A stretch of DNA of 64,000 nt from Tamarix chinensis (taxonomy: Eukaryota > Streptophyta > Magnoliopsida > Caryophyllales > Tamaricaceae). Location: positions 53,508,707-53,572,706 of the forward strand of contig CM060174.1 of NCBI GenBank assembly GCA_030549775.1, given 5' to 3'. This document shows positions 9,513 to 21,630 of this stretch, in pieces (within the stretch, counting starts at the first letter, position 1; each line of letters begins with the position of its first letter). Position numbers and translations under genes: made by a program. The notes beneath the pieces were generated by a model. That model saw only the letters and a program-made list of their open reading frames with translations, was not told where the DNA came from and searched no databases.

Positions 9513-12500
9513 TGTAACACCTCCATTTTACCAACTGAAAATTTTTATTTCTATGGAAGTGTTAATTAATAAATTAGCGAGTGTTACTGCCACACTTAGC
9601 ATAAGTCTATCTCCTTGACTTTCTTACACTAAATGCTAAGGCTAAAAAAAACTCAACCAATTTAATTCAATGGAAATAGAAATAACACGTAATAGAGTTA
9701 CAAATAAATATCATAGTACCACAATAGAACAATAGTAAAGTATGGGACTTAAGAATCCAAAGGAAAACCAATAGTAATAAAAACTATTACCCAAAGGTAC
9801 AACTCTAGTTTTCCCAAACTCATGGCCCTAGAGGCCCATTCTAAAAATGGAACCTCTTCCTAAGGATTCCACTTGTCCTACTCACTCTTATAACTTTCAT
9901 GTCATTCCATGGCCCTTACATAGTCATATGCAAAAGTAATATTAGTACAACTTTATCATACTAAGTAAATCACAACACCTCATAGGAGGCATCATACCCA
10001 CATATCATATAGCCATATAGAAAATGAAAAGCATACATAATTACAAGCAAAAACATATAGATAATACTCATGGAGAAACATATATCATGGTCCAATTCTC
10101 AAATTAAAACATACCAATCTACTTCTCATCATTTTAAAGGGTAAAGTCATATTTAATTAGTTAAATACATTCCAAACATACTAGTAGGGAATTGAGGCAA
10201 CTATCAAAACAATATCAAGGTAGGGAACTAAGACAACTATCAAACCAACAATCCATTTCTTTTATTTCACAACAAACATTTTAATTTTTCTTCTTTGCTC
10301 GAGAAGGATACAAATCAACCTAGAGACAGCGATACACCTTATCATATTGGTGCCAGAAAGCAATATAGTACCCTTACCTCGAACCTAGGTACATAGTGGT
10401 ACGCCTGGTTATACCGATGCTTGAAAGCAACATAGTATCCTCCCAACCACAGTCACCTAATTCTTAAGTATCGATACTCCTTATAGGGCTCATAGGTTAC
10501 CTATAGAATAAAGTAGGGCCTTAAAATCTGGGGCATTGCGACACACCAGTGAACCAAAAATAAGGGCTAACACCTCACCTCTAAGGTAGATACCCATAGA
10601 GAGCAACCATTCCCAACTTGAGATCTTTCACTTTAATTATTAATATCTTATGAGGTGATCACATAGGCCACATATAACATAGAAATTTTCATTTTCTATA
10701 TTTAACCATTTCCCCCTTTATGTCAAATTATCTAGATAATCCCAAAATCATAGGTCTATGTCAAACCAAGTCAAAGATAAGGTTAACCTATCAAAAGGAT
10801 AAAGCCATCCTAATATTCATTTATTTGTAAATGATACATTAGGTTAAATTTATCGAAATAGCCTTCAAAACCCTAAATTCCTCATTTTATTCATTTTTCA
10901 TATCAAACATTATCATCATTATATATTTTTGATAAGCTGGAAACAAGGAAATATTTTTTTCATTATCTTAGCACATGGGAAATCTTTGTAGTTCAGTGAT
11001 TAACTATATTTTTCACTTTTCATGCATTTAGCGGGTTGCTCCCACCAAAACCCTAATCATGAGACTACCACATACCACATCTTTCATGCACCATACATGT
11101 GCATATTTAAATCATGAGACATTATTTAAATATTTATATTATCATCTTAGTACATGTAGGAGCATATCTCCAACCCTAGGCCATACAAAATAAAATTTAT
11201 CATAAGCTAGCCCTAATCATAAGTATACGTATTTGTGAGCATTATCGTGATTTTATTTCCATACATGAGCATTCATGAGACATATACCATAGGATTTGAA
11301 TCATAAAATGATAATAATGGATACCGTAACAAGATCTGAGACATGCAAATGTAAAACATTTAACATATTTCATATATATAACTTAATTATCAATAATCAT
11401 GCATCTCATCCTTTCAACATATTATCGTTTTATCATGCAAGCTAAAATACTTGAAAATCATAAATCCTAGCAAGATTATAGATATAAAATTTCCTATTAT
11501 TCTCACACATAATTTTCTTCCATCCTAGGAGTTATTAGGTTTACCTAAATCCAAGCTTACACAAAAATACAAAAGATCGCATTCTCCAAGATCCTCAAAG
11601 GTTACCTAAGGAGTTAACACCTAGTAATACATATATTAGCATTTAATATATCATAAAAATAACCTAAAATTAATTAAAATAACTAAAGGATTACTAACTA
11701 GTGGAAGAAAAAGCCACAAGGAAGCTAAATAAACTCACGCAACAAAGGAGGAGGAAATCGGTAGAAATTATTGAGAAGAGGGAGGGAGCAATGATGGTGT
11801 AGGCCAAAACTAAGGGTAGGAATGGAAAAAAAAATACCGGAGCCAAGGGAGGGTCTACAAGGAATCAAGGTGTAGAAAGGGGGTGCTTAGGCGACTTTTG
11901 CCAAAGCAAAGGGGGAGGGATTGGCACAACTAGCTGAAGAAGGGCAATGTTATGGTGATTTTATGTGTAGTATAGGGGTGGTTTTGGGGGATTTTGCTGC
12001 AGGTTAGAGGGGGCTACAACATTTCTTACTCTAGCTAGGGTAGGGGCTTCGGCAATGGAATGTGTAGAAAAGAGGTGGTGTGCAGAGGAAGTTGTTGGTG
12101 GTATAAAAATGGTGGAAAACAATGGGCGCGATGGAGTTTTTTCTTACTTAAGGGAGCTCGGGAAAAGAGAGGAAATATATGGGCTGCTTGGGGTTAATTT
12201 ATAACACAAAAATGAGAGGGAATAAGGAGTTAAAAAGGGATGGTGGCATGTAGAAGAAGGTAGAGCAAAGTAGGGGAAATAGTAGAGGGAGGCATGTGGT
12301 TTAGGGGTTACGTGAAGGATAGTTGTGCGGGGGTAGAGGGAGTAGGGTAAGGTGAGCAAATCTAGCATAGGGTAGAGGTAAATTATTTAGATAAGGAACC
12401 GGGGTAAAATATTCGGGTAAAATTATTTCGTAGAATTTAAGGTTACCGGACTAGGTTTATTTGCAAAACGAATACCGATTAAGAACTAAGGTTAAATTTA

Positions 12501-12668
12501 GTAACCTAAAATATTTCAAATTTTAACCTAATTAAATTTATATCTAATATGTCATAATAATACACATATTAATAATATTTTTAGTACAAACACCCTATAA
12601 TATTTATTATAACTAATTACACACAATTATCAATTTATAGTTAGGGCTTCTAAAAATGGGGTATTACA
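9513..12668 (+). mobile_element. Nested solo LTR-like unit
   Basis: It begins TGTAACACCTCCATTTTA and ends AAAATGGGGTATTACA, giving the inverted ends typical of long Ty3 LTRs. Its first 120 bp have the same layout (a 'gttaccgccac'-like block) as the LTR at 15603. No internal coding or second LTR was found. Flanks TTAGG and CCAGT do not make a clear 5-bp duplication. Confidence 0.6.
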
Positions 12669-13319
12669 CCAGTTCCTAATTTCATTAAATCTTCCTTACA
12701 TGAATTTAGAGATATTTTCACTAAGTTTAATTAAGCTTTTCTTGAAAGGTGTTTCAGTGTAGGAAAAGGATTTGAGATTCAAGGAGTTATGCTCTTTTGG
12801 TGTGTTGCTCAACTTTTAACATAAATCATCATCTACCCTAATTATTGTAGAAATGGTATGGGTAAGTGAAATATATGTGCTATAATTCTGTGGTATTTTT
12901 AATAGTAAAGATGGGCATATTCTGCATTAGTCAATATGCAATGTACAAATGGATTAGTATGGGGCTTGGCTTGGAGGTTCATATGCTTTGATCTCAAGTT
13001 TATAATCTTGGATTTGAAACCTCTTGATGTTCTGGGTGTTTTTAAGTGATAATGATATATGTGATATGTGGAATAGACTTGTTTCATAATGGCCTAGTAA
13101 GAAGACAATGTGAATGCATGATTTCACAAAATAAGTTCAGAATATGCTAACATGTATTGCTACAAATCCTAGAATAATTTTGGTATTTTGCATGTTAATT
13201 CATGAATATTATTTATAAAGAACCTTGAAGAACTTAAATTTAGTGTTTGGAGCTGATTAAACAAGTTATGGAATTTAATTGTGTATAATTGATGTTTTTT
13301 TGTGGGATGCTTTTACCCT

Positions 13320-13735
13320 AAACCAATTGATTGGTCTCCAAGATCATTTAACTTGTCTAGCAGATCGATCTAGTAGTTGGTTTGTGACTTTGGTGATTTT
13401 GGTCTAAGATTTAACTGATCAACAAGTTTGACCAAATAGATCGACTGGTTCCTAGAATATTTGAGTAGTTGAGTCAACCAATCAACTAGTTGGTTTGCAA
13501 ATCCAAAAGATTTAGTTTAGAGTTAGACCCATCAACCGATATGGCCAAGTCCATTGATTGATTCTTAGAACAATCAACTTGTGAGGTTGACCGATCGACT
13601 AGTTGACCACCATTGGGAGGTTGGCAGCGTCCTGACCAATCAACTGGTCCATGAAACCAGTCGATTGGTCAATGAGACCCATCAACTGGTTTTAAAATAG
13701 GTCAACTAATCTCAACCAATTTTGCTTTTCTCGCA
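13320..13735 (+). repeat. Cluster of ACCAGTCGACTGGT-like motifs
   Basis: About ten degenerate copies of RTCRACTGGT and its complement lie 25-45 bp apart, for example GATCGACTGGTTCC, ACCAATCAACTGGTCC and ACCAGTCGATTGGTC. The same motif clusters occur near 8715-8760, 23040-23160, 41325-41800, 43005-43115 and 62420-62770, in the LTRs of more than one family. Confidence 0.75.
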
Positions 13736-16312
13736 TGTTTTTCTTCTTGAATGTGATGTTGGAATTTCTTATGATTTGATAATGATCTAATAGATTGTTG
13801 GCTATGAAATTAGATACAGTAATGAAGTTAAATAATGGATTAAAGGCAATAAAAAGGAATCGTTCAATGGTTGATCTCAGTGTAGCCTTTGGCCTTCATT
13901 TTAAACATAACATGAATAGATGATCAAATGACTAAAAATAAATTCTCCTTATAGTTAGTACTAGATTAAAATGATGGATGATAGACCTCTAGTGACTTAT
14001 ATCATGGTCCTAAAATTAGAACCCCGTAGTAAAATGGCTTAGTGAAGATAAAAAGAAAATAATACTATTATATAGGATGGCTTCAGTTAACCTTACCTGT
14101 GATTAGCTATTTTCACCTAGCTAATGCAATAAGTAAATAAACAATTGTAAATTAGGATTGGACTCTAATTGACCTATAATTTTACCTTCACCCTTGACCT
14201 TAGGAAATTAAGTGGAACATCCTTTAATAAATGGGTAAATATATGATTGAATAATGAACTATGGCTTTGACCTTAGCATGAGCTAGAGTTGAATTGTGAA
14301 TAAGGAAATAAATGGAAATTCAATGGTTGGCTTGGATTATTATGGGCATTTTTATGATTTGATATTTCCACTCTCTAGCATAATGAATTGTGTAATGGGA
14401 TAATCTCTTGAAGAGACCCTAAATGGGAACACTGGTTGATACGAGAACCCTATATGGGTGTGTTGAATGAAAAAGGTTTTTATGCTTGATATGATTTTTT
14501 TGTGGGCCTTTAAGTGATAGGGCATTCCCAAACTAATCAGACACTAATCACTTAAAGTGGAACAAGCATTGTCAAAGGTTTGTATCATTCAATCCTCTAT
14601 TAGCTATCGAGGATTAGTCTACCTTTGTGTGCGTTTTGCCTTCGGGCGGGATCCTAGTTAAACCCTGAATCCTTGTAGATCCCGGTACCTTTCCTATTAT
14701 AGACACCGATGATGTATTAGAGGATATCGATACTAAAGGGTTTGATCACCACAAGATGGTTATGTACTTTTGTCCATGTTACTTTGGTAGGAACACAGAC
14801 TTATGTCCATCAAGTTTCCTTGGTATGAGCCAGGACTTTTGTCCTTGTTTGGTAGGAACTTAGACTTATGTCCATCAAGTTTACTTAGTAAGAGTTATAA
14901 ATTTATGTCTACCATTTGGATAGCTTCCATGGTATTAAGAGACCATAGGGAATAATTCAACCTTGCTCAAAGAACTTTGGGTAAAGTAATTATATACTCA
15001 CTTAATGCTAAAGGATTTGGTAAAGAAATTCCATTTTATCTAAAGTAAAAGGATAACCTGAATAGGATTTATGGAGGAATTAATCGCCCATCTCTTGTTA
15101 CTTGATTATGGTTATTTAATAAGGCATCTGCTTTGCTTTATGAATAATTGAGAGTTCACACCTTACTTAAGCTATGAATATATGGTATACTTTATGCTCA
15201 CATACTTGGAATTTGATGTTAATCACATGTTCCTATGGAATGCCTATTATGGTACATGCTTGTATTCTATAATGGTTCTATGAGTTATCACATCTATTAT
15301 TAACATGATCAGGATTCATCCATGGTTAGAAGTTATACATGCTTTCCTATTTTGTCATCTCCATGCAATTTATACTCTATCTATTATTAAACGGATAATC
15401 TGAGTATTTCATGATCCATGAGTAGATAGTATGCATGTTAAAAGGTTATATACTAGGTATGTTGATATGATTATAACAACGTATGATTAAATGGATCCAT
15501 TCACATCTTGTATGACCTATGTGATTGCACGTGAATGACATAATAGGAAAGTTACATGCGCATTTCGGTAAGTTGTTCCATGAGTATATTGTATGGATCC
15601 TTTGTAACAGCCCAAAATTTCATTATTTTTTTAACGGAAGAAATTAAATTAAAACCTGTGAATTTCGGGGATGTTACCGCCACTTAGTACTAGACCGGTT
15701 CACTCCGACCATTTCGGTACCAAGTGATAAAGCTAAAAGGAATTTAATAATCAATATAAACCAATCTAATCAAGACTTCAAATAAGCATTAAACGACTAT
15801 AAGATAGAAATCAGAGTACGTGTAAAGAGTTTACATATCCCAAACTACGAAATCAAAGTTCCTTGAAAGCAAATGATGTCTACATGATAAAATTTAATTT
15901 TGAAAAAATCTAATACATAAAGGAAATAACATAAGGGAATAAAATAATATAGAGAGATAATTCAGCCCACGACTCAGGTCCAACTCAACACTCAACCCCG
16001 CCTGATGCCTCATGGATATCGAAGCCATCAAAATAAGCATCATCTACCCGCACCACGTCAAATGGGCCTTCTGCTCGTGGGAATGAGTAGCATCCATAAA
16101 AAGGGTGATTAGTACGCTACGTACTGAGTAAGGTAACTGTGCGCTAAGGCTAATACAAAAGCATATAATCCAACATGATAACGTAATAGCATACGAGCAT
16201 TCAAGTAAATACATAAAGGCCCATTTATAGTCCGGATTAATTAATTAGTTAATCTCTTATCGATACTCATTTCACACCATGCTTTTTATCAAATCTATGC
16301 AAGTACAGGAAC

Positions 16313-16650
16313 CCCACTATTTTTGCTGGTGGATTAGTCACTTATATGGCAACATGCCCTAACCACTATTATAGCTGATGGATTGGTCACTTATAGGGTA
16401 ACATACCCTAACCACTATTATACACTGGTAGATCGATCTGGCCACTGCTCGCATGATGTTCCACTATAAGTACTTAGTGTGTGTCTTAGCAAACTCAAGG
16501 TTTGGTATATTGATCTTGGGATCCCCCACTATTATAACCGGTGGATCGGTCACATATAGGGCAACATGTCCTAACCACTATTATACGCCGGAGGATCGAT
16601 CTCCAGGACACCCCGGCACCTGGCCAATATTATGCTGGTGGATCGATATG
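16313..16650 (+). repeat. ~50-bp minisatellite in the solo LTR
   Basis: The unit is built on CCACTATTATAnnCnGGTGG followed by ATCGGTCAC and a GGGnAACATGCCCTAA stretch. Units start near 16313, 16363, 16412, 16528, 16577 and 16627. Related units in reverse orientation lie at about 58497-58850 and, with a longer period of about 60 bp, at 59890-60080. Confidence 0.8.
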
Positions 16651-17975
16651 GGCTCGACTCAATAATCTTTCACTTTACATGATTAATGTCTTAAGTGTCT
16701 TATTTAAAATTTTAACCCTAGATATGCATGACTAAATCCCTTTGTACTCATCCTCCAAAAGGACCTGTCTCACATCATAAGGCTCCTGCACCTCCTAACT
16801 TAGCCCACCATTCTTTCCTCCTTACCCTAACCCACACTAGAGCCCATTTCCACGTATGTGGGTCAAGGCCCACTACCTTACACTTTCAAGTCCACTCACT
16901 GTCTCACTCTAGGGTTTTATTCTGAAACCCTAATTTAGGCCTAAGTGGCCCATCTTACTCCACCTCACACGACCCAAATCATTTTAAAACTCCACACAAC
17001 ACAACCCATAGATTCCACCCTCATTATCACACTTTATTCACCAAGTACACGTGTGACCATGAAACCCTACGTAGCCACACCAAACCCTAGCTTGGTCTCC
17101 TACATATCCTTATATTGTTCTATGTACTATTTTTCCTCTAAAGTGTTCAAACACCCAAACAACACTTCCATCACCTTCCTCACACCCCAAATCAATCTTC
17201 CATACATAAATTTTACCCCCATGCAAACTTTACATATCCTATGCAACCCTTCAAACTTTTCATGTAAACCCTAAACTCCCATATGAAACCCTAGATTCAC
17301 CCATGCAAACCCTAGATTCTTCCCTACATACTTAGATTCTCCCATGCAAACCCTAGATCCATTCATATAAAACCCTAGATTATGCCATACAAAACCCCAT
17401 ATTCCTCCATGCAAAACCATAGATTCTTCCATTTATGGTCATGCAACATTTAGGTCAACTCCGCATCATTTCACTCCATACCATCATATTACATAACCTA
17501 ACATGCATGTCTTATAGGGTCACATCATATCACATCACAATCACAACACAAACACATGATACACAAATCATAACATAACACATAAACGTACCTCAACTCC
17601 GAGCACACCATACATAAAATAGTTATAATAATACACATAAGGTACATCACATATTATGGCACATGGCATAAAAGACACATAAGACACGTTACATACATAC
17701 GACCTTAACTACACTCTTACCTAATACGACACCGGTTTTGAAGCACGCTCCTTTGCCTCAGGGCTTTGAATGGTCTCACCTATAAGAAGGAAAACTAAAG
17801 ATTAGGTTCCTTCCTACTAAAAATACTATTATTTCATAATTTATTCTAAGGTTAAGGTTTTGGATAAAATAATAATATAATAGTAATAACATTAACTAAT
17901 TAATAATTTTGCTAAAGGTGAAAGTAATAATGTTCATATTGTAAAAGATCATAATATAAGATTTGAAGATCACCT

Positions 17976-18008
17976 TAATAATAATAATGATACTAATAAT
18001 AATGATAC

Positions 18009-18087
<79 letters not shown>

Positions 18088-18415
18088 AATGATAAAAATA
18101 AGAAGAATAATAATAACAACGATAATAATAATACTAATAATACTAATAATAATTATAATATCGTTCGAAATAAATGGTGAAATAAGGGCTTTGACCCTTC
18201 ACCAAAATAATACTAATAATAATAATAATAAAACAATAATAGTAATCACGAATTGATGATAATAATAATAATAATTATAATAATAATAATGATGATGATG
18301 ATGATGATGATAATAATAATAATAATAATAACAACAACAACACATAATAATAATGATAATACATTTGAACTAAAACATAATAGGGCTTTGGCCCTCAATA
18401 ACCATAAAAATAATA

Positions 18416-18451
<36 letters not shown>

Positions 18452-18462
18452 TATTCAAAATA
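17976..18462 (+). repeat. Trinucleotide microsatellites (AAT)n/(ATG)n
   Basis: Runs of AAT, GAT and AAC triplets at 17976-18090, 18100-18150, 18208-18350 and 18415-18452, separated by short unique pieces. The Ile/Met/Asn-rich open frames here are artefacts of the repeats. A matching (ATT)n zone lies at 56605-57190 in the inverted copy. Confidence 0.95.
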
Positions 18463-19444
18463 ATGGAAATATAACAAAACAAAATAAATAAAGCTTGTAT
18501 AAATAGGGTAAAAGGGTTTAGAGGGTTTAGGGTTCCACCTTAGGTTGGCGGCGACCAGCGGCACCGGTGGTGGTGCATGGCAGCGGCGGCGATGGCCAAA
18601 AAAAGAGAAGAAAAAAGAGAAAGTTGAGTGCGGGGAAAAAGAGAGGGAGAAAAAGGGTGGAAGTTGGGGTGATTATGATTGCTAGATGGAGAGGAATAGA
18701 ATGAGGGTGGCGATGCATGACGGTGGCTGTGGTGGCCAAAAGGGAAGGAAAGGAAGAAAGGGAGGAGGAGAGGGAGGAAAAGGAAAAGAAGGGTAAGGGG
18801 AGATAGAGGAAGGTCTACAGGTGCCTTTGGGAGGTATAAGGGGTAGTGGTTAAGGCAGAAGTGGTGGTGGACGGTGGTGCGAAGGGTAGCATATATGGAA
18901 GGAAAGGTTGATTGAGGAGGCTACTTTGCATGGCTGAGGTGGCTCATGCAGGACAAATCGAGGAAGAAGGATGGTGTAGTTAGTTAGAGGGTGGTGCAGG
19001 GAGTGTTTCTAAGGGTGGTTCGAACGTCGGTGTTGGACAATGGCGGTGGAAGAGGCATCTAAAGTGGCAGCGGTGCACGAGAAAGAAAATTCTAGGTTTC
19101 GGAGAAAGGCTCGATTCCAGGCTGGGTAGGGGGTATTTATAGGGATTAAAAGAGAGGATAAGGTCATTGGGGCCACGAGGGAATAGGGCAGGTAGGGTAA
19201 GGGTTCATCAGCGGCGACGGCAGACCAGCGCATGACTACGTCGTGGCTTATGGTTGACCGGGGGAAAAAGGGGAGATCGTGTGAGAAGAGAGGGAAGTGG
19301 GTTGGGTCAAAGTGACTAGAGAGTTAGGGGGAGGAGAGAGGAGAGGAAATGGATGGTCACATCGAGTGTGGTCGGCGACGAAATCCTCAGGCAATTGCAG
19401 GCTACAATAGAGGAAGAAGATATGTGTGGACCAGCAATCCAGGA

Positions 19445-19672
19445 GAAAAAGAAAGAAAGAAAGAAAGAGAAATTGGTTGGGCGACAAGTTTAAAAATGGG
19501 GGAAAACGTAGCACATTGGGCCGCGTCGAAGGAGAAGAGAAAGGAAGGAAAACGGGCTGTGGACAGGCCTAGTTGGGGAAGGAGGAAGAAAAAGAAAAGA
19601 AGAAGAAGAAGAAGAAGATGGAAAAAGGAAGAAAAAGAAAGAAAAGAAAGAAAGAAAGAAAAAAGAAAAATA
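19445..19672 (+). repeat. Purine-rich tract (GGAA/AAG/AAAG)
   Basis: Almost purely A and G between about 19580 and 19672, with GAA and AAAG repeats. The pyrimidine-rich equivalent in the inverted copy is at about 55390-55470 and 55570-55670. Lys/Glu/Arg-rich open frames here are not genes. Confidence 0.9.
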
Positions 19673-20505
19673 GGTAATTTGGACATTTGGGATATTTAAA
19701 AATAATAATATTTAAATAAAATAATATTTAATTTCCTTCTTAGGCTAAAATTGGATTTTTGAAAGATTTATCCTGAATTCCAATTTAATTAGCAAAATAC
19801 CCAAATTTTTCTTAATTAAAATATTTATTATTTTCCTCTTCATATTTCCTAATTAACTTCCTTTTTAATAATAATTTATTTAATTTATTTCCACAATAAA
19901 TCCTTAATTAGCTAAATTTTTAAAATTAAGGTTTTGGGGCATTTTATCCTTTTTTTACCAAGATCTACATGATGGTGGTAGATTGATTTACTAAGTATGT
20001 ATGCATACTGATGAGTTTGTTGTTGCAATCCATTATTCAATTCCACGAGCATGAGTTTAATTGCAGGTTTCCTGAGGACGACCATTGAGTGATCCATCCT
20101 CGGGTTATTGAGTGTAGGCTTTTTTTCCCCGGAGGCTTTCTTGTGGTCCTTGAGTGACTATGGAGTATTTCTCATTGGAATTTATTTTCTTTATTCAAGC
20201 AATTCATCTTCTTTGTATGTATTTTATACAGTTTTGGGCCCATGTAGCCTTGGGTTATAAACAAACATTATCTTATCTTACTCACTCTAGATTTTCTTGT
20301 GTTTTGATTGGTTGGATACTTAGCCCTATGTCTAGCTCGAGCTATGTGGTAAGGCACCCATCTTGTGTTAGACATGGAGGTAACACCCCATTTTTCATGG
20401 GTTGGTTTTGTATTTCTGCTTCTATAATGTTTTTAAAAGGAAATATTTTGATAGTGAAAAATAGGGTAACTATAGATTGGTTCTAAAAATGTCTTACTTT
20501 CAACT

Positions 20506-20695
20506 GCAACTGAGCTGACACCACAAGTTGGTATTAGAGTTTTTTCTAATGATTTTTCACTTTTAAGAATTGATGAGTTGATACCACAGACTGGTATTAT
20601 AGCACTTCTTAAAGATTTTCTACTTTTAAGAATTGTTAAGCTGATACCACATATTGGTACCAGAGTTTTCTGAAATCCTTCTTCTAATTTTATAT
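20506..20695 (+). repeat. Triplicated LTR-end/primer-binding-site region
   Basis: Three units of about 65 bp each carry GCTGAYACCACAnnnTGGTAYnAGAG: near 20513-20540, 20574-20602 and 20640-20665. Each ends in a degenerate version of TGGTATCAGAGC, the site complementary to initiator Met-tRNA, and the first two then share TTTTTCACTTTTAAGAATT-like sequence. It marks the boundary of the 5' LTR and the internal region. Confidence 0.8.
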
Positions 20696-20997
20696 TTTTT
20701 ACCTAACCCCACAAGATTGTGTTTGAACATTATCTTAAGAATCCCTAAGCTAGGAACTGGTGGTTCCTGTTTGAGATTAAGTTGTTTTGAAATTGAATTC
20801 CCTTGTTTGAGACTCCTTTTGAACCTTTAATGTTTCTCCATTTTGAAGATAGCTAATAACTTCAAAACCTAGGATAGCTTATGAGTGAGTGTGGGTTGAG
20901 AATAGTTACATTCTGCGTATAAGGTGGAATTATTATGTGATCTCTTGGCCTAATTAACTTGGCTTCTATTTTGAAATAGCCTGTCACTAAGAGATCA

Positions 20998-21630
20998 ATG
21001 GCGGACAACATTCAACATATCAAGCATATCAAGTAATGCATGGAAACCGTCGTAGCCTATTTAGAAAGATAATCGGTGTGACCTATTTGGAAAGGTAGCT
21101 ACAACAAGAGGAGACACGACCACAACTGACTGCAACTACATCACCTACCCTAGAAGGATGGTCGAGAAGAGTCATACGTCACCACATCTCAACACTTAAA
21201 GGACAGGAGGATCCAAATGCCTTAGAGGAATGGGTAAATGCCTTGTAGTATGCATTTTCCACATATGGGTGCCCATAGAGCAAAAGTATAGGTGTTTCAA
21301 CTTCCTACCTAAGAGGCAAGGCAAACTACTGGTGGCAAGGGCTATGAATGAGTGATAATACTCCGAAGTCATAGGAGCAATTCATGGTAGCTCTGAAACT
21401 TTGCTTTTACCTTATGCAATTACACCTCATGAGATATGAACAATTCTTGACACTCCATCGGGATAATATGCCAATAGAGTAGTACTACAACAAGTTTCAT
21501 GACTTGGTTCTTTTTGCACCAGAGGTGAAGTCACATGAGGAACTAAAAATGCATCATTTATTTCGGGGTCTCAAGGTTACTAACCAGAGTCACATCACCC
21601 ATTTTGTATTCCATGTATAAGAAAGCATGT
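20998..21630 (+). pseudogene. Ty3-type gag remnant
   Basis: ATG at 20998 opens MADNIQHIKHIK and then meets a stop. Further on, frames give TLKGQEDPNALEEW, SYLRGKANYWWQG, EQFMVALK and YYNKFHDLVLFAPE, the order of the retrotransposon gag capsid domain in plant Ty3 elements. Several stops interrupt it (Trp/Gln/Glu codons changed to TAG or TGA). No zinc knuckle or pol follows; the sequence runs into non-coding DNA and the polypurine tract. Confidence 0.85.

Larger units (their letters stand above)
15603..19946 (+). mobile_element. Solo LTR (4.34 kb) with perfect TSD TCCTT
   Basis: It starts TGTAACAGCCCAAAATTT and ends TTTTGGGGCATTTTA. TCCTT stands on both sides (15598-15602 and 19947-19951). It is homologous to the inverted unit at 55097-59549. 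It contains a 50-bp minisatellite, long trinucleotide arrays and a purine-rich tract, but no coding region or second LTR, so it is most simply a solo LTR. It inserted into the 5' LTR of the 8.5-kb element. Confidence 0.9.
8513..20520 (+). repeat. 5' LTR (three segments around nested LTRs)
   Basis: The LTR's own sequence is 8513-9512, 12669-15602 and 19952-about 20520. The first 490 bp match the 3' LTR at 22889. The end is set by the primer-binding region. About 4.5 kb after removing insertions is long but within the range of some plant Ty3 lineages. Confidence 0.75.

Noticed and set aside
9513..12668. Claim of a 5-bp target duplication around this unit
   Set aside because: Flanks TTAGG and CCAGT agree at only two positions, so I do not claim one.
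17963..18564. Ile/Met/Asn-rich open frames on both strands
   Set aside because: They are translations of AAT/ATG microsatellites, open in several frames at once.
19349..19699. 116-residue Lys/Glu/Arg-rich frame and its antisense partner
   Set aside because: Purine-tract artefact inside a solo LTR; both strands are open and neither has domain features.
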